A program made the translations under genes and the position numbers. Under the pieces are notes generated by a model, which worked only from the letters and a program-made list of their open reading frames with translations, was not told the DNA's origin and made no database searches. Source: Roseibium salinum (GTDB taxonomy: Bacteria; Pseudomonadota; Alphaproteobacteria; Rhizobiales; Stappiaceae). Taken from it: DNA of 64,000 bases. The stretch covers positions 1,860,001 through 1,924,000 of the forward strand of contig NZ_JAPEVI010000003.1 of assembly GCF_026240905.1 (NCBI RefSeq), given 5' to 3'. Of this stretch, positions 39,262-46,898 are shown piece after piece; position 1 is the first letter of the stretch; every line of letters begins with the position of its first letter.

Positions 39262-40176
39262 TTACTGGCTTTTCGCCTTGCGGGCTTCGACGATCGAAAC
39301 ATACGCATCGTGAGTGATCGGCATGAAGCCCTTCGTGTCGCCGGCCGCCACGCCATAGGCGCATTCCGGGTCCATGGAATTCAAGGACGCCATCAGGGCG
39401 GTCATCTTTATCTTGACGTCTTCCGGCAGTTTCCTGGACAGAACGATCGGACCTTCCGGGATCACCGGCGAACGCCAGATTTCGTGGATATCGGTCATGT
39501 CTACCAGGCCGGCGTCGGAAGCCTTGCGCAGGGCGCCGGAGTTGTAACCGTCTTCCCATTCGCCGAGACCGTCAGCCCAGGTCACGCCGGCGTCGATGTC
39601 GCCGTTGAACACGGCAACGATGGTCTGCTCGTGACCGCCGGTAAACTTCACGTCACCGAAATACTCGCCCGGCTTCATCGAGTAGCCGTCCTTGGGGATC
39701 TCGATGGACGGGATCAGGTATCCGGACGTGGAGTTCGGGTCGCCGAAGCCGAAGACCCTGCCCTTCATGTCGTCAAGGGAGTTGATCTCGCTGTCGACGC
39801 GGGCAAAACCGATGGAATAGTAGCCGTAGCTGCCATCGACGTTCACCTTGACGAGAACCGGATCAACGGCCTCCGGGTCGGTCAGGTAGACTTTTGCATA
39901 GGCGGAAGCGCCCAGCCAGGCCATGTCGAGGTTGCCGCCGAGTAGACCTTCGATAACGCCGTTATAGTCGGCCGGAGCGAACAATTTGACCGGAACGCCA
40001 AGCAGGTCGGCGGCTTTCTGTTCCAGGCATTCGTAAGCGCGCAGCCGGTCGGAAGCGTTTTCGCCGCCGAGGATACCGATGCGGAATTCGCTGATTTCCG
40101 CCGCACCTGCAACGGAAGCGTTCAGGGCGATCGTGCTGACCGCAGCAAGAGCGGCAATTCTGGAAACGATTTTCAT
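39262..40176 (-). CDS. phnD: Phosphonate-type ABC transporter substrate-binding protein
   Basis: A 304-residue periplasmic protein with signal peptide (RIAALAAVSTIALNASVAGAA). FRIGILGGENASDRLRAYECL opens the PhnD domain, and SDPNSTSGYLIP-like residues (FGDPNSTSGYLIPS) form the typical ligand loop. The ligand could be a phosphonate, phosphite or another phosphorus oxyanion. The start at 40176 has GGGGAG 9 bases upstream. Confidence 0.92.
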   Translation of the reverse strand: MKIVSRIAALAAVSTIALNASVAGAAEISEFRIGILGGENASDRLRAYECLEQKAADLLGVPVKLFAPADYNGVIEGLLGGNLDMAWLGASAYAKVYLTDPEAVDPVLVKVNVDGSYGYYSIGFARVDSEINSLDDMKGRVFGFGDPNSTSGYLIPSIEIPKDGYSMKPGEYFGDVKFTGGHEQTIVAVFNGDIDAGVTWADGLGEWEDGYNSGALRKASDAGLVDMTDIHEIWRSPVIPEGPIVLSRKLPEDVKIKMTALMASLNSMDPECAYGVAAGDTKGFMPITHDAYVSIVEARKAKSQ

Positions 40177-40234
40177 ATGGGACACTCCCCGAGAGTTCTC
40201 GATTGTGATGACGTGGTTCAAGTGCGCAGCCGGC

Positions 40235-41068
40235 TCAAACCGCCGCCGCCGCCGGCGTCATCGCACCGGCGGATTCCTGGGCGCCGGACCTTCCGGCATC
40301 GATGGCAGTGGACGTCGCCGCCTCGTTGAAGCTTTCATCCGCGCCGTAGATCGCCCGCGCGGCGGCGGTCGTCAGCTCTTCAGGCGAGCCGTCGAACACG
40401 ATGAACCCGTCGCGCATGCCGATGACCCGGTCGCAATAACTGCGTGCCGTATCGAGCGTGTGCAGGTTGCAGATGACGATCTTGTTGTCGCGCTCGTGGA
40501 TCTGGCGCAGGGCATCCATAACGATCTTGGCGTTCATCGGATCGAGCGAGGCGATCGGCTCGTCGGCGAGGATCATGTGAGGGTCCTGCATCAGGGCGCG
40601 GGCGATGGCAACGCGCTGCTGCTGGCCGCCGGACAGCTCCTCCGCGCGTTTGGTTGCCTCCTGGGAAATGCCCAGGCGGTCGAGCGCGGCGAGCGCGGCG
40701 TTTACATCGTCGGCGCTGAAGACGTTGAAGAGGCTCTTGAACGTGCCGTGGCCGTTCAACCGCCCGAGCATGACGTTGGTCACCACGTCGAGGCGCGGCA
40801 CCAGGTTGAACTGCTGGAAGACCATGGCGCAGTCGCGCTGCCAGCGGCGCATCATGCCGCCCGTCAGCCGCAGGATGTCCCGGTCCTCGAACAGGATCTT
40901 TCCGGAGCTTGCCGGAGTCAGGCGGTTGATCATGCGCAGCAGGGTCGATTTGCCGGCGCCCGAGCGGCCGATAACACCCACCATCTGCGGCTTGCCGATA
41001 TTAAAACTCACCCTGTTGACCGCGGTCCGAGACCCGAAGGTCTTGGTCACTTCCTGAAACTGAATCAC
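40235..41068 (-). CDS. phnC: Phosphonate-type ABC transporter ATP-binding protein
   Basis: A 277-residue ATPase. Walker A is GRSGAGKST, the signature is [15 protein letters not shown] and Walker B is [12 protein letters not shown]. The start is placed at GTG 41068 ([16 protein letters not shown]), where the ABC domain begins. The longer open frame (to 41320) runs through the promoter and Pho boxes. It leads the phnCDEE operon. No carbon-phosphorus lyase genes follow, so the transporter must feed enzymes encoded elsewhere. Confidence 0.9.
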   Translation of the reverse strand: MIQFQEVTKTFGSRTAVNRVSFNIGKPQMVGVIGRSGAGKSTLLRMINRLTPASSGKILFEDRDILRLTGGMMRRWQRDCAMVFQQFNLVPRLDVVTNVMLGRLNGHGTFKSLFNVFSADDVNAALAALDRLGISQEATKRAEELSGGQQQRVAIARALMQDPHMILADEPIASLDPMNAKIVMDALRQIHERDNKIVICNLHTLDTARSYCDRVIGMRDGFIVFDGSPEELTTAAARAIYGADESFNEAATSTAIDAGRSGAQESAGAMTPAAAAV

Positions 41069-41134
41069 GTGCCGGCCCCGTCCGTGTTTGTTCGTCGTTC
41101 CCGGCGACATGAGCCATCGGACCGTTACAGCCGG

Positions 41135-41185
41135 ATGACACTTCCTTGACGGCACGGCCAAAGATTTGTGACGCTTGGGTGACGC
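41135..41185 (-). promoter_or_regulatory. Tandem Pho boxes upstream of phnC
   Basis: Seven-base PhoB repeats in 11-base phase, read on the minus strand: GCGTCAC (41185-41179), GCGTCAC (41174-41168), a degenerate unit at 41163-41157, CCGTCAA (41152-41146) and GTGTCAT (41141-41135), with 4-base spacers. This is the classical (C/T)TGTCAT-N4 arrangement. It lies 67 bases before the phnC start, so the operon is predicted to be induced by phosphate starvation. Confidence 0.72.
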
Positions 41186-41369
41186 CTGCGCCGCCGGCCC
41201 GGAAAAATTCAGGAAAACGGGGAAGTTCCGCCATGCGGCCGGAGCTTTGATGACGGCCTGAGCGCAAGCCCCGAATGCGTTTTTCTGCCCAGAGGATCGC
41301 AAGGATTGCCGAACGGGCATCTTTCAGATCCAGGTCTTCAATATCGCTCCGCTTCTCCAGATGGTGAAT

Positions 41370-41398
41370 CAGTCATCCTCCCGTCACAGAACTGTCAC
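41370..41398 (+). promoter_or_regulatory. Triple Pho box upstream of the hexapeptide acyltransferase
   Basis: CAGTCAT (41370-41376), CCGTCAC (41381-41387) and CTGTCAC (41392-41398) are spaced by exactly 4 bases, giving an 11-base period. The array ends 64 bases before the gene start. Together with the array facing phnC it makes this a divergent PhoB-controlled locus. Confidence 0.75.
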
Positions 41399-41462
41399 TC
41401 CCCTTGTCGCCCCGACCGGTAAAAGGCTCTAAACCTTCCCTGCCGATAGTGATGGAGTTCCC

Positions 41463-42089
41463 ATGTCTGCCCCGAGCCAGAAGCCTTCCCTGAGCGAAGC
41501 CGCCAATATTCACCCGGAGGCGCATGTCCTTGATTGCGAGCTTGGCATCTGGACGGAGGTCGGCGCGCGGACGGACATGCGCGAAAGCCGGATGGGGGAC
41601 TATTCCTATATCGTCCAGGACGGGGACGTGATCTGGTCGACCATCGGCAAATTCTGCTCCATTGCCCGGCGCGTGCGCCTCAATCCCGGCAATCACGCGA
41701 CCTGGCGCGCCTCCCAGCATCACTTCACCTACCGCGCGGCTGCCTACGGGCTGGGCGAGGACGATGCCGAGTTCTTCCAATGGCGGAAGGACGACTGGGT
41801 GACCATCGGGCATGACGTGTGGATCGGGCACAACGTCACCGTTCTTGCCGGCGTCACCATCGGCACCGGCGCGATCGTCGCGGCAGGCGCAGTGGTCTCC
41901 AGGGACGTGGCACCCTATACGGTGGTCGGCGGTGTCGCGGCCAGGCCGATCAAGCGCCGCTTCACCGAAGCCCAGGCGGAGGCTCTCATGGAGATTGCAT
42001 GGTGGGACTGGAGCCACGAGCAGCTGAAGGACCGGCTGCCGGATTTTCGCCAATTGTCGATCGACGGCTTTATCGAGAAATACCGCTGA
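41463..42089 (+). CDS. Hexapeptide-repeat acyltransferase, phosphonate-associated
   Basis: A 208-residue left-handed beta-helix acyltransferase ([25 protein letters not shown], then [27 protein letters not shown]). It resembles the hexapeptide transferases that accompany phosphonate uptake and C-P lyase genes (the TIGR03308-type family). Its exact acceptor is unknown, and an aminophosphonate or ribose phosphonate intermediate is a guess. It is divergent from phnC and has its own Pho boxes. Confidence 0.82.
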   Translation: MSAPSQKPSLSEAANIHPEAHVLDCELGIWTEVGARTDMRESRMGDYSYIVQDGDVIWSTIGKFCSIARRVRLNPGNHATWRASQHHFTYRAAAYGLGEDDAEFFQWRKDDWVTIGHDVWIGHNVTVLAGVTIGTGAIVAAGAVVSRDVAPYTVVGGVAARPIKRRFTEAQAEALMEIAWWDWSHEQLKDRLPDFRQLSIDGFIEKYR

Positions 42090-42171
42090 GGCGGTCTCCC
42101 GGCGGGCGAAAGTGATCTCTTTCAGCGCATGACGGTTTCAAACCGGCGCCCGACTGCGCTAAAATCGGCCC

Positions 42172-42753
42172 ATGTCAGTTGAGACCGCAGTGCTGCAAAA
42201 CAACCTCGGCCCGTCCTTGCGACGATGGCGGGTGCTGAACCGCGTCAAGCAGCAGGCCCTGGCACGGGACCTCGGCGTCTCGCAAAGCAAGGTTTCCCGC
42301 TGGGAGAGCGGCGCGGCGGAACCGGAAGGGGCCGACCGCCTGAGGATCACGCAGCTGTTGCGCGCCCGGCCCGAAACCGCTGCGGACCGGGCTCTTCTGG
42401 AGCTGGTCTCCAATGCCGCAGGTCCGGTCCACCTGGTCTGCGATCTCACCCACAGACTGCTGGCGCTCTCTCCTGCCCGCGCGCGGGAGTGGCATGTGCC
42501 GGTTGCCGACTTTCTGAACCGGCCGCTGTGGCGCTTCGCGACGCAGAGCATCCGGTCCAATGAATATCAGCTGACCGAGCATGGCTGGTTCGAGCCGTTC
42601 GGACCGGACGTCTGCTTCAGGACGGAACGCGCCGACTTTGCAGAGATGACCATCCCCGATAGCTGGATCAGGATCTCGCGCCTGCCGCTTTCCGACGGCA
42701 GCTTCGCCCGGCTGGTGCGCGAGGAGCCGCACGGCCCGGCAACCGCCAACTGA
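42172..42753 (+). CDS. XRE-family regulator with MmyB-like ligand domain
   Basis: A 193-residue protein. The N-terminal HTH_3 domain (LRRWRVLNRVKQQALARDLGVSQSKVSRWESG) is followed by a PAS-like/MmyB-type C-terminal domain (VCDLTHRLLALSPARAREWHVP). It lies 82 bases after the acyltransferase on the same strand. Its target genes are not evident. Confidence 0.82.
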   Translation: MSVETAVLQNNLGPSLRRWRVLNRVKQQALARDLGVSQSKVSRWESGAAEPEGADRLRITQLLRARPETAADRALLELVSNAAGPVHLVCDLTHRLLALSPARAREWHVPVADFLNRPLWRFATQSIRSNEYQLTEHGWFEPFGPDVCFRTERADFAEMTIPDSWIRISRLPLSDGSFARLVREEPHGPATAN

Positions 42754-42823
42754 ACGCGGGAGCTCCTTGCATAAAATATTCACCGCCTCGATCACGCCGC
42801 TGCCGCCGGCTAGTCTTGCGGGC

Positions 42824-43447
42824 ATGACAAAGACGGTAACTCCTCCCCCATTCACGAACAAAATGAACGACAAGAGACTCACAGGCATCCTGGAGTTTCT
42901 CCAGGCGGCCGAGCAGCTCAAGGATACGATCCGTTCCGGCTCGACCCGCAAGGGCCGGCCGGAAAGCACCGCCGAGCACAGCTGGCGGCTGGCCCTGCTC
43001 GTCCTGCTGCTTGAAAGGGACCTGCGCGGCGTCGACTTCCCGAAGCTTTTGAAGCTGTGCCTGGTCCACGATCTCGGCGAAGCTATTTCCGGCGATATTC
43101 CGGCCCCGGACCAGAAGCCGGGAGACGACCGGCAGGAGCGGGAAAGGCGCGACTTCCAGACCCTCTGCGCGCCCCTTCCCCGGGATCTGGCGGAAAGCCT
43201 CACCGCCCTTTGGGACGAATATGCACAGGCACAAACGGTGGAAGCGCGGTTCGCCAAGGCGCTCGACAAGACGGAAACCATTCTCCAGCACCAGCTGATG
43301 CCGCCGCCCAGCGTGGGTTTTTACGAGTTCAACCTGACCTATGGACGCGAACATACGGACTATCATCCTCTGACACGCCAGATCCGCCAGCAGGCGGACG
43401 AAGGCACGCTGGCCCTGATCAGGTCACTTGAAAGCAAGCCGGCCTGA
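42824..43447 (+). CDS. HD-domain phosphohydrolase (HDDC2/YfbR-like)
   Basis: A 207-residue HD-superfamily hydrolase. The metal site residues are in STAEHSWRLALL (His), LCLVHDLGEAISGDIPAPD (His-Asp and Glu) and the later Asp in ALDKTETILQH. Relatives act as 5'-deoxynucleotidases or on related phosphates. The start is uncertain: ATG 42824 is chosen, with ATG 42863 and TTG 42767 (GGGAG just upstream) as alternatives. Confidence 0.82.
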   Translation: MTKTVTPPPFTNKMNDKRLTGILEFLQAAEQLKDTIRSGSTRKGRPESTAEHSWRLALLVLLLERDLRGVDFPKLLKLCLVHDLGEAISGDIPAPDQKPGDDRQERERRDFQTLCAPLPRDLAESLTALWDEYAQAQTVEARFAKALDKTETILQHQLMPPPSVGFYEFNLTYGREHTDYHPLTRQIRQQADEGTLALIRSLESKPA

Positions 43448-43556
43448 TCCGCTCGGCGGACGAACACCTTGACCGGGCCGCACTGGGCGTTACCCTCCTG
43501 GACGCCCGGCCAGGACCGGGCGTCCTGCAACGTGTCGGCGAAACTGGAGGAGCCCC

Positions 43557-43928
43557 ATGTACACGATCCTGCCCCGCAGCCAGGGCGCCGTCCTGGGCGT
43601 CGAGCTCAGCGGCAAAATGGATATGGCCCAGGAGCAGGCGCTGATAGCCGTCGCGGAGGAGCTGATCGAGGAGCATGGCAAGATCAGCGTTCTTATCGTG
43701 GTCGGCGATGATGTGGGGCTCTCATATGAAGCGGCAATGGCCGACATCAAATGGGTGCTCGCCAACATGCAGCACCTGAAGAAGCTTGCCATCGTCACCG
43801 ACAGCAACCTGCTGGCCACGCTGGTGGCCGTGGACGCCACCTTTGCGAAGATGGTCGGCATCGCGGAAAAGCATTTCGATAAAAGGCAGATCGAAGCCGC
43901 GTGGAAGTGGATCGAAGAGGGGCAGTAA
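43557..43928 (+). CDS. SpoIIAA-like (STAS fold) protein
   Basis: A 123-residue protein of the SpoIIAA-like family (PF11964 type): ILPRSQGAVLGVELSGKMDMAQEQALI at the start and YEAAMADIKWVLANMQHLKKLAIVTDS in the middle. The fold suggests a protein-binding or lipid-binding role, and no catalytic residues are expected. GGAGGAG lies a few bases before the ATG. It stands alone. Confidence 0.8.
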   Translation: MYTILPRSQGAVLGVELSGKMDMAQEQALIAVAEELIEEHGKISVLIVVGDDVGLSYEAAMADIKWVLANMQHLKKLAIVTDSNLLATLVAVDATFAKMVGIAEKHFDKRQIEAAWKWIEEGQ

Positions 43929-44030
43929 GGAGACTGTCCTTGAGGGAACCTGAGCATTTGTTTCCGGGCGACATCCTCAAGTCCGGCGACACGCTGTCAG
44001 TCCTATGGGAACGGTGTCCGATTAGGGAAA

Positions 44031-44819
44031 TCAGGCGCCCACGAGCACTTCGTCGCTCAGGAAGGCGCATTGCTTCACCCTGCCCTGGCTGACTTCGATC
44101 ATGTGCCCCTGGGGAACCTCCATCCAGCAGTCGCGGGCCTTGTCGAGCGGCTCGGAAACCACCATCACGCCGTCGCCGAATTCACGGTAGTAGAGCGTCG
44201 GGGCAAGATTGTCGGACGCGTAGCGGGCGGCATAGAGGGTCTCGCCATCCGACCAGGCGGCTGCAAAGCGCATATGCGGCGTGGAGCCGGCATACCGGGA
44301 AAGGGCTTCGGCCTCGCTGACCGCCCGCGCCATGGCCGCCCGAGGATGCAGATTGAGCCCGTAGGCCAGCGCGACGAGGAACACACTCTCGCTGTCGGTC
44401 CCGCCCATGCGGCCGCGGTAGAGATCGTCCGGGATCATGTTGTCGAGACGCCGGCGCACCTTGTCGTAGCCGCCGACCTGGCCGTTATGCATGAAGGTCC
44501 AGCGGTCGAATGTGAACGGGTGGCAATTGTCGCGTGTCGTGGCCGTTCCGGTGGAGGCGCGCACATGGGCAAGGAAATGGCCGGAGCGGATGTGCCGGGC
44601 GATCTGAAGCAGGTTCGGGTCCGACCAGGCGGGGCGCACGTCCTTGTAGAGGCACGGCGTCTGCCGGTCGCCATACCAGGCGACGCCGAAACCGTCCGCG
44701 TTCACGGCCGTCTTGCACGACAAGGCATTGCGGCTTTGGTCGATGAGCGAATGCTCCGGGTCGCAGATCACTTCCTCAAGATATTTGGGAGCCCCGCTCC
44801 AAGCAGCCCAGCGGCACAT
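44031..44819 (-). CDS. Class II glutamine amidotransferase (YafJ/EgtC-like)
   Basis: A 262-residue Ntn hydrolase. Cys2 (MCRWAAW) becomes the catalytic nucleophile once Met1 is removed, and the fold signatures ADGFGVAWYG, HVRASTGTATTRDNCHPF and FMHNGQVGG are present. Although EgtC belongs to this group, the gene is ~18 kb from egtB, so a role in ergothioneine synthesis is not supported by context. It follows the class V aminotransferase by 16 bases on the same strand. Confidence 0.87.
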   Translation of the reverse strand: MCRWAAWSGAPKYLEEVICDPEHSLIDQSRNALSCKTAVNADGFGVAWYGDRQTPCLYKDVRPAWSDPNLLQIARHIRSGHFLAHVRASTGTATTRDNCHPFTFDRWTFMHNGQVGGYDKVRRRLDNMIPDDLYRGRMGGTDSESVFLVALAYGLNLHPRAAMARAVSEAEALSRYAGSTPHMRFAAAWSDGETLYAARYASDNLAPTLYYREFGDGVMVVSEPLDKARDCWMEVPQGHMIEVSQGRVKQCAFLSDEVLVGA

Positions 44820-44835
44820 CTTTTACCGGTTTCCT

Positions 44836-46302
44836 TCACGCAGCATGTTGCATTGCCTTGAACCGTGCGGTGGTTTCATCGCACGCGTAACTGTCGGCAA
44901 CGGGGTATGGATTGCACGCAAGATCGTCGACGGCCGCGATGATCCTGTCTGCCTTTTCCGCCGTCATGAGAATGGAAAAACTGAGTCTCGTCCAGCCGGG
45001 TTTCCTGAGTTCCTCACCGGAAAGTATGCCGGCCCTCAAGGCGTCCGATTGCTCCTTGCCTATGCCGAGCAGCCGGTGGGCATAGGGACCGGCGCAGGCG
45101 CAGCCCCCACGGGCCTGAATGCCGTGGAGGTCGGACAGCATCCTGGTGACCAGCTGCTGGTGGATATAGCCGCCCCGCTCCAGGTCCCGCACCCGGAAGG
45201 AAAACACCGGCAGGGCATGCGAAGCGCGGGGATTGCCGAGGATTTCGATCGCCGGATTGGACTGCCAGACGGCCAGCGCCTCCGCCCGCCGGAGGGCGTT
45301 CTGCCCGTTCATCCACTCCTGGCCGATGGCTTCCTTCACGAGGAAGACCAGGGCGGTCCGGATATCGCCGACGACGTTGGGCGTGCCGGCCTCCTCGCGG
45401 GCCGCGACATCGGCCGTGTAGTCATGGTTCCAGGGCGAGACGAAGCGGACCGTGCCGCCGCCCGGGAAAACGGGCGTGTCGATTTTCACGGCGCCCTTGC
45501 GGACGATCATCACGCCGGATGCTGCCGGGCCGCCGATAAACTTGTGCGGCGAAACGACAATGGCGTCCTTCTGAACATCCGTGCCTGATTTCATGTCGAT
45601 CGGCAGATAGGGGCCCGAGCCGGCGCAGTCCCAGACGCTCAGGGCGCCATAACGCTTCAAAAGGCGGGTCACAGCCTCGTCGTCCGTAACGATGCCGGTG
45701 ACGTTGGACATCATGGAAAAGGCGCCGACGACCAGGCGCTCCTTGCCGGCCTTGCGCAGGACCTCCTCGAGTTCGGCAAGATCAGGGCCGCCGTCGGCGG
45801 CTTCACCGATTTCGACGACTTCGGCGCCGCTTTCCCGCCAGGGCAGAATGTCCGAATGGTGTTCGTAGGGTCCGAGGATAACAAGCGGATTTTCACCGCG
45901 CCCGGCAGCTCCCGAAACGCCGAGCAGGTGCACCAGGCGGTTTATGCCGGCCGTCGCCCCGGCCCCGCAAAAGACCGTTGCACAGGTGTCGTCAGCTCCG
46001 CAGATCCGCGCGATCTCCGCGCGGGCGGCTTCGCGCATGCGGGTCATGGCGCTGCCGCAGAATGAAGCTTCGGTGTGGCTGTTGGCATAGACCGGCAGGA
46101 CTTCTTCCAGCACAAATTCCTCGATCTGGCGCAAGGCACGGCCGGAGGCGACATAGTCGGCATAGATCAGTTCGCGCTCGCCAAACGGGCCGGAGATGGA
46201 GATCCCCTCGCCGATCAGCCCCGCGCGCAAGCGGGCGATCAGGTCGGGACCTTCCAGGTTTTGCTTGAAATGATCGAGTGCGGTGCCGCTTTGCGGGATC
46301 AT
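44836..46302 (-). CDS. Class V aminotransferase (cysteine desulfurase/selenocysteine lyase-like)
   Basis: A 488-residue PLP enzyme. The PLP Lys is in VVSPHKFIGGPAASGVM (~253), preceded by VWDCAGSGPYLP. A Cys-containing loop, GIQARGGCACAGPYAH, lies where class II desulfurases have their active-site Cys. It is longer than IscS/SufS (~400). It is divergent from an Lrp-type regulator, which suggests an amino-acid substrate, and it is transcribed together with the amidotransferase. Confidence 0.83.
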   Translation of the reverse strand: MIPQSGTALDHFKQNLEGPDLIARLRAGLIGEGISISGPFGERELIYADYVASGRALRQIEEFVLEEVLPVYANSHTEASFCGSAMTRMREAARAEIARICGADDTCATVFCGAGATAGINRLVHLLGVSGAAGRGENPLVILGPYEHHSDILPWRESGAEVVEIGEAADGGPDLAELEEVLRKAGKERLVVGAFSMMSNVTGIVTDDEAVTRLLKRYGALSVWDCAGSGPYLPIDMKSGTDVQKDAIVVSPHKFIGGPAASGVMIVRKGAVKIDTPVFPGGGTVRFVSPWNHDYTADVAAREEAGTPNVVGDIRTALVFLVKEAIGQEWMNGQNALRRAEALAVWQSNPAIEILGNPRASHALPVFSFRVRDLERGGYIHQQLVTRMLSDLHGIQARGGCACAGPYAHRLLGIGKEQSDALRAGILSGEELRKPGWTRLSFSILMTAEKADRIIAAVDDLACNPYPVADSYACDETTARFKAMQHAA

Positions 46303-46406
46303 TTTATTCTCCGAATCTCAGTATCCAGATCATACGACCCTTCGATGTATAATTTCTTTACCTATTTTGATTGCCTGGCGTCTGATATTGTGTCAAATGA
46401 ACGAGT

Positions 46407-46868
46407 ATGGAGAAAAAATTCGATCATATTGACCGCGCATTGCTGCGCGCCCTTCAACGGGACGCCCGCCTTTCGCAACGCGAGCTTGCCGACGCGGTGG
46501 GACTTTCCCAGAACGCCTGCTGGCGCCGGTTGAAGGCGCTCCACGAAAGCGGGTTGATCGAAGGTCATACGGTGCGGCTCAATCCGCAACGGCTCGGGCT
46601 GAACCTGACCGTGTTCGTGATGGTCCGCACCCGGCACCACTCCAAGGACTGGCTGCAGGCATTCCGCAACGAAGTGGTGGCGATCCCGAACATAATCGAT
46701 TTCTACCGGATTGCCGGGGACTACGATTACATGCTGAAGGTCGTGGCGGAGGACATGAATGCCTTCGACGGGATCTATCAGCGCCTGATCGAAAAGGTCG
46801 ACCTGGACACGGTCACCTCCTACATGACCATGGAGGCGATCGCGGATGCCCGCGACCTGCCGATTTAG
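46407..46868 (+). CDS. Lrp/AsnC-family transcriptional regulator
   Basis: A 153-residue regulator. The N-terminal HTH (LSQRELADAVGLSQNACWRRLKAL) precedes a RAM ligand-binding domain (FYRIAGDYDYMLKVVAEDMNAFD). It is divergent from the class V aminotransferase across a 104-base AT-rich promoter region and probably controls it in response to an amino acid. Confidence 0.88.
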   Translation: MEKKFDHIDRALLRALQRDARLSQRELADAVGLSQNACWRRLKALHESGLIEGHTVRLNPQRLGLNLTVFVMVRTRHHSKDWLQAFRNEVVAIPNIIDFYRIAGDYDYMLKVVAEDMNAFDGIYQRLIEKVDLDTVTSYMTMEAIADARDLPI

Positions 46869-46898
46869 ACGACATCCTTAGGGTACCGTCCCCTGCGC

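Noticed and set aside
44031..44819. The class II amidotransferase as EgtC of the ergothioneine pathway.
   Set aside because: It is about 18 kb from egtB and paired with a class V aminotransferase. Fold alone does not justify the name.
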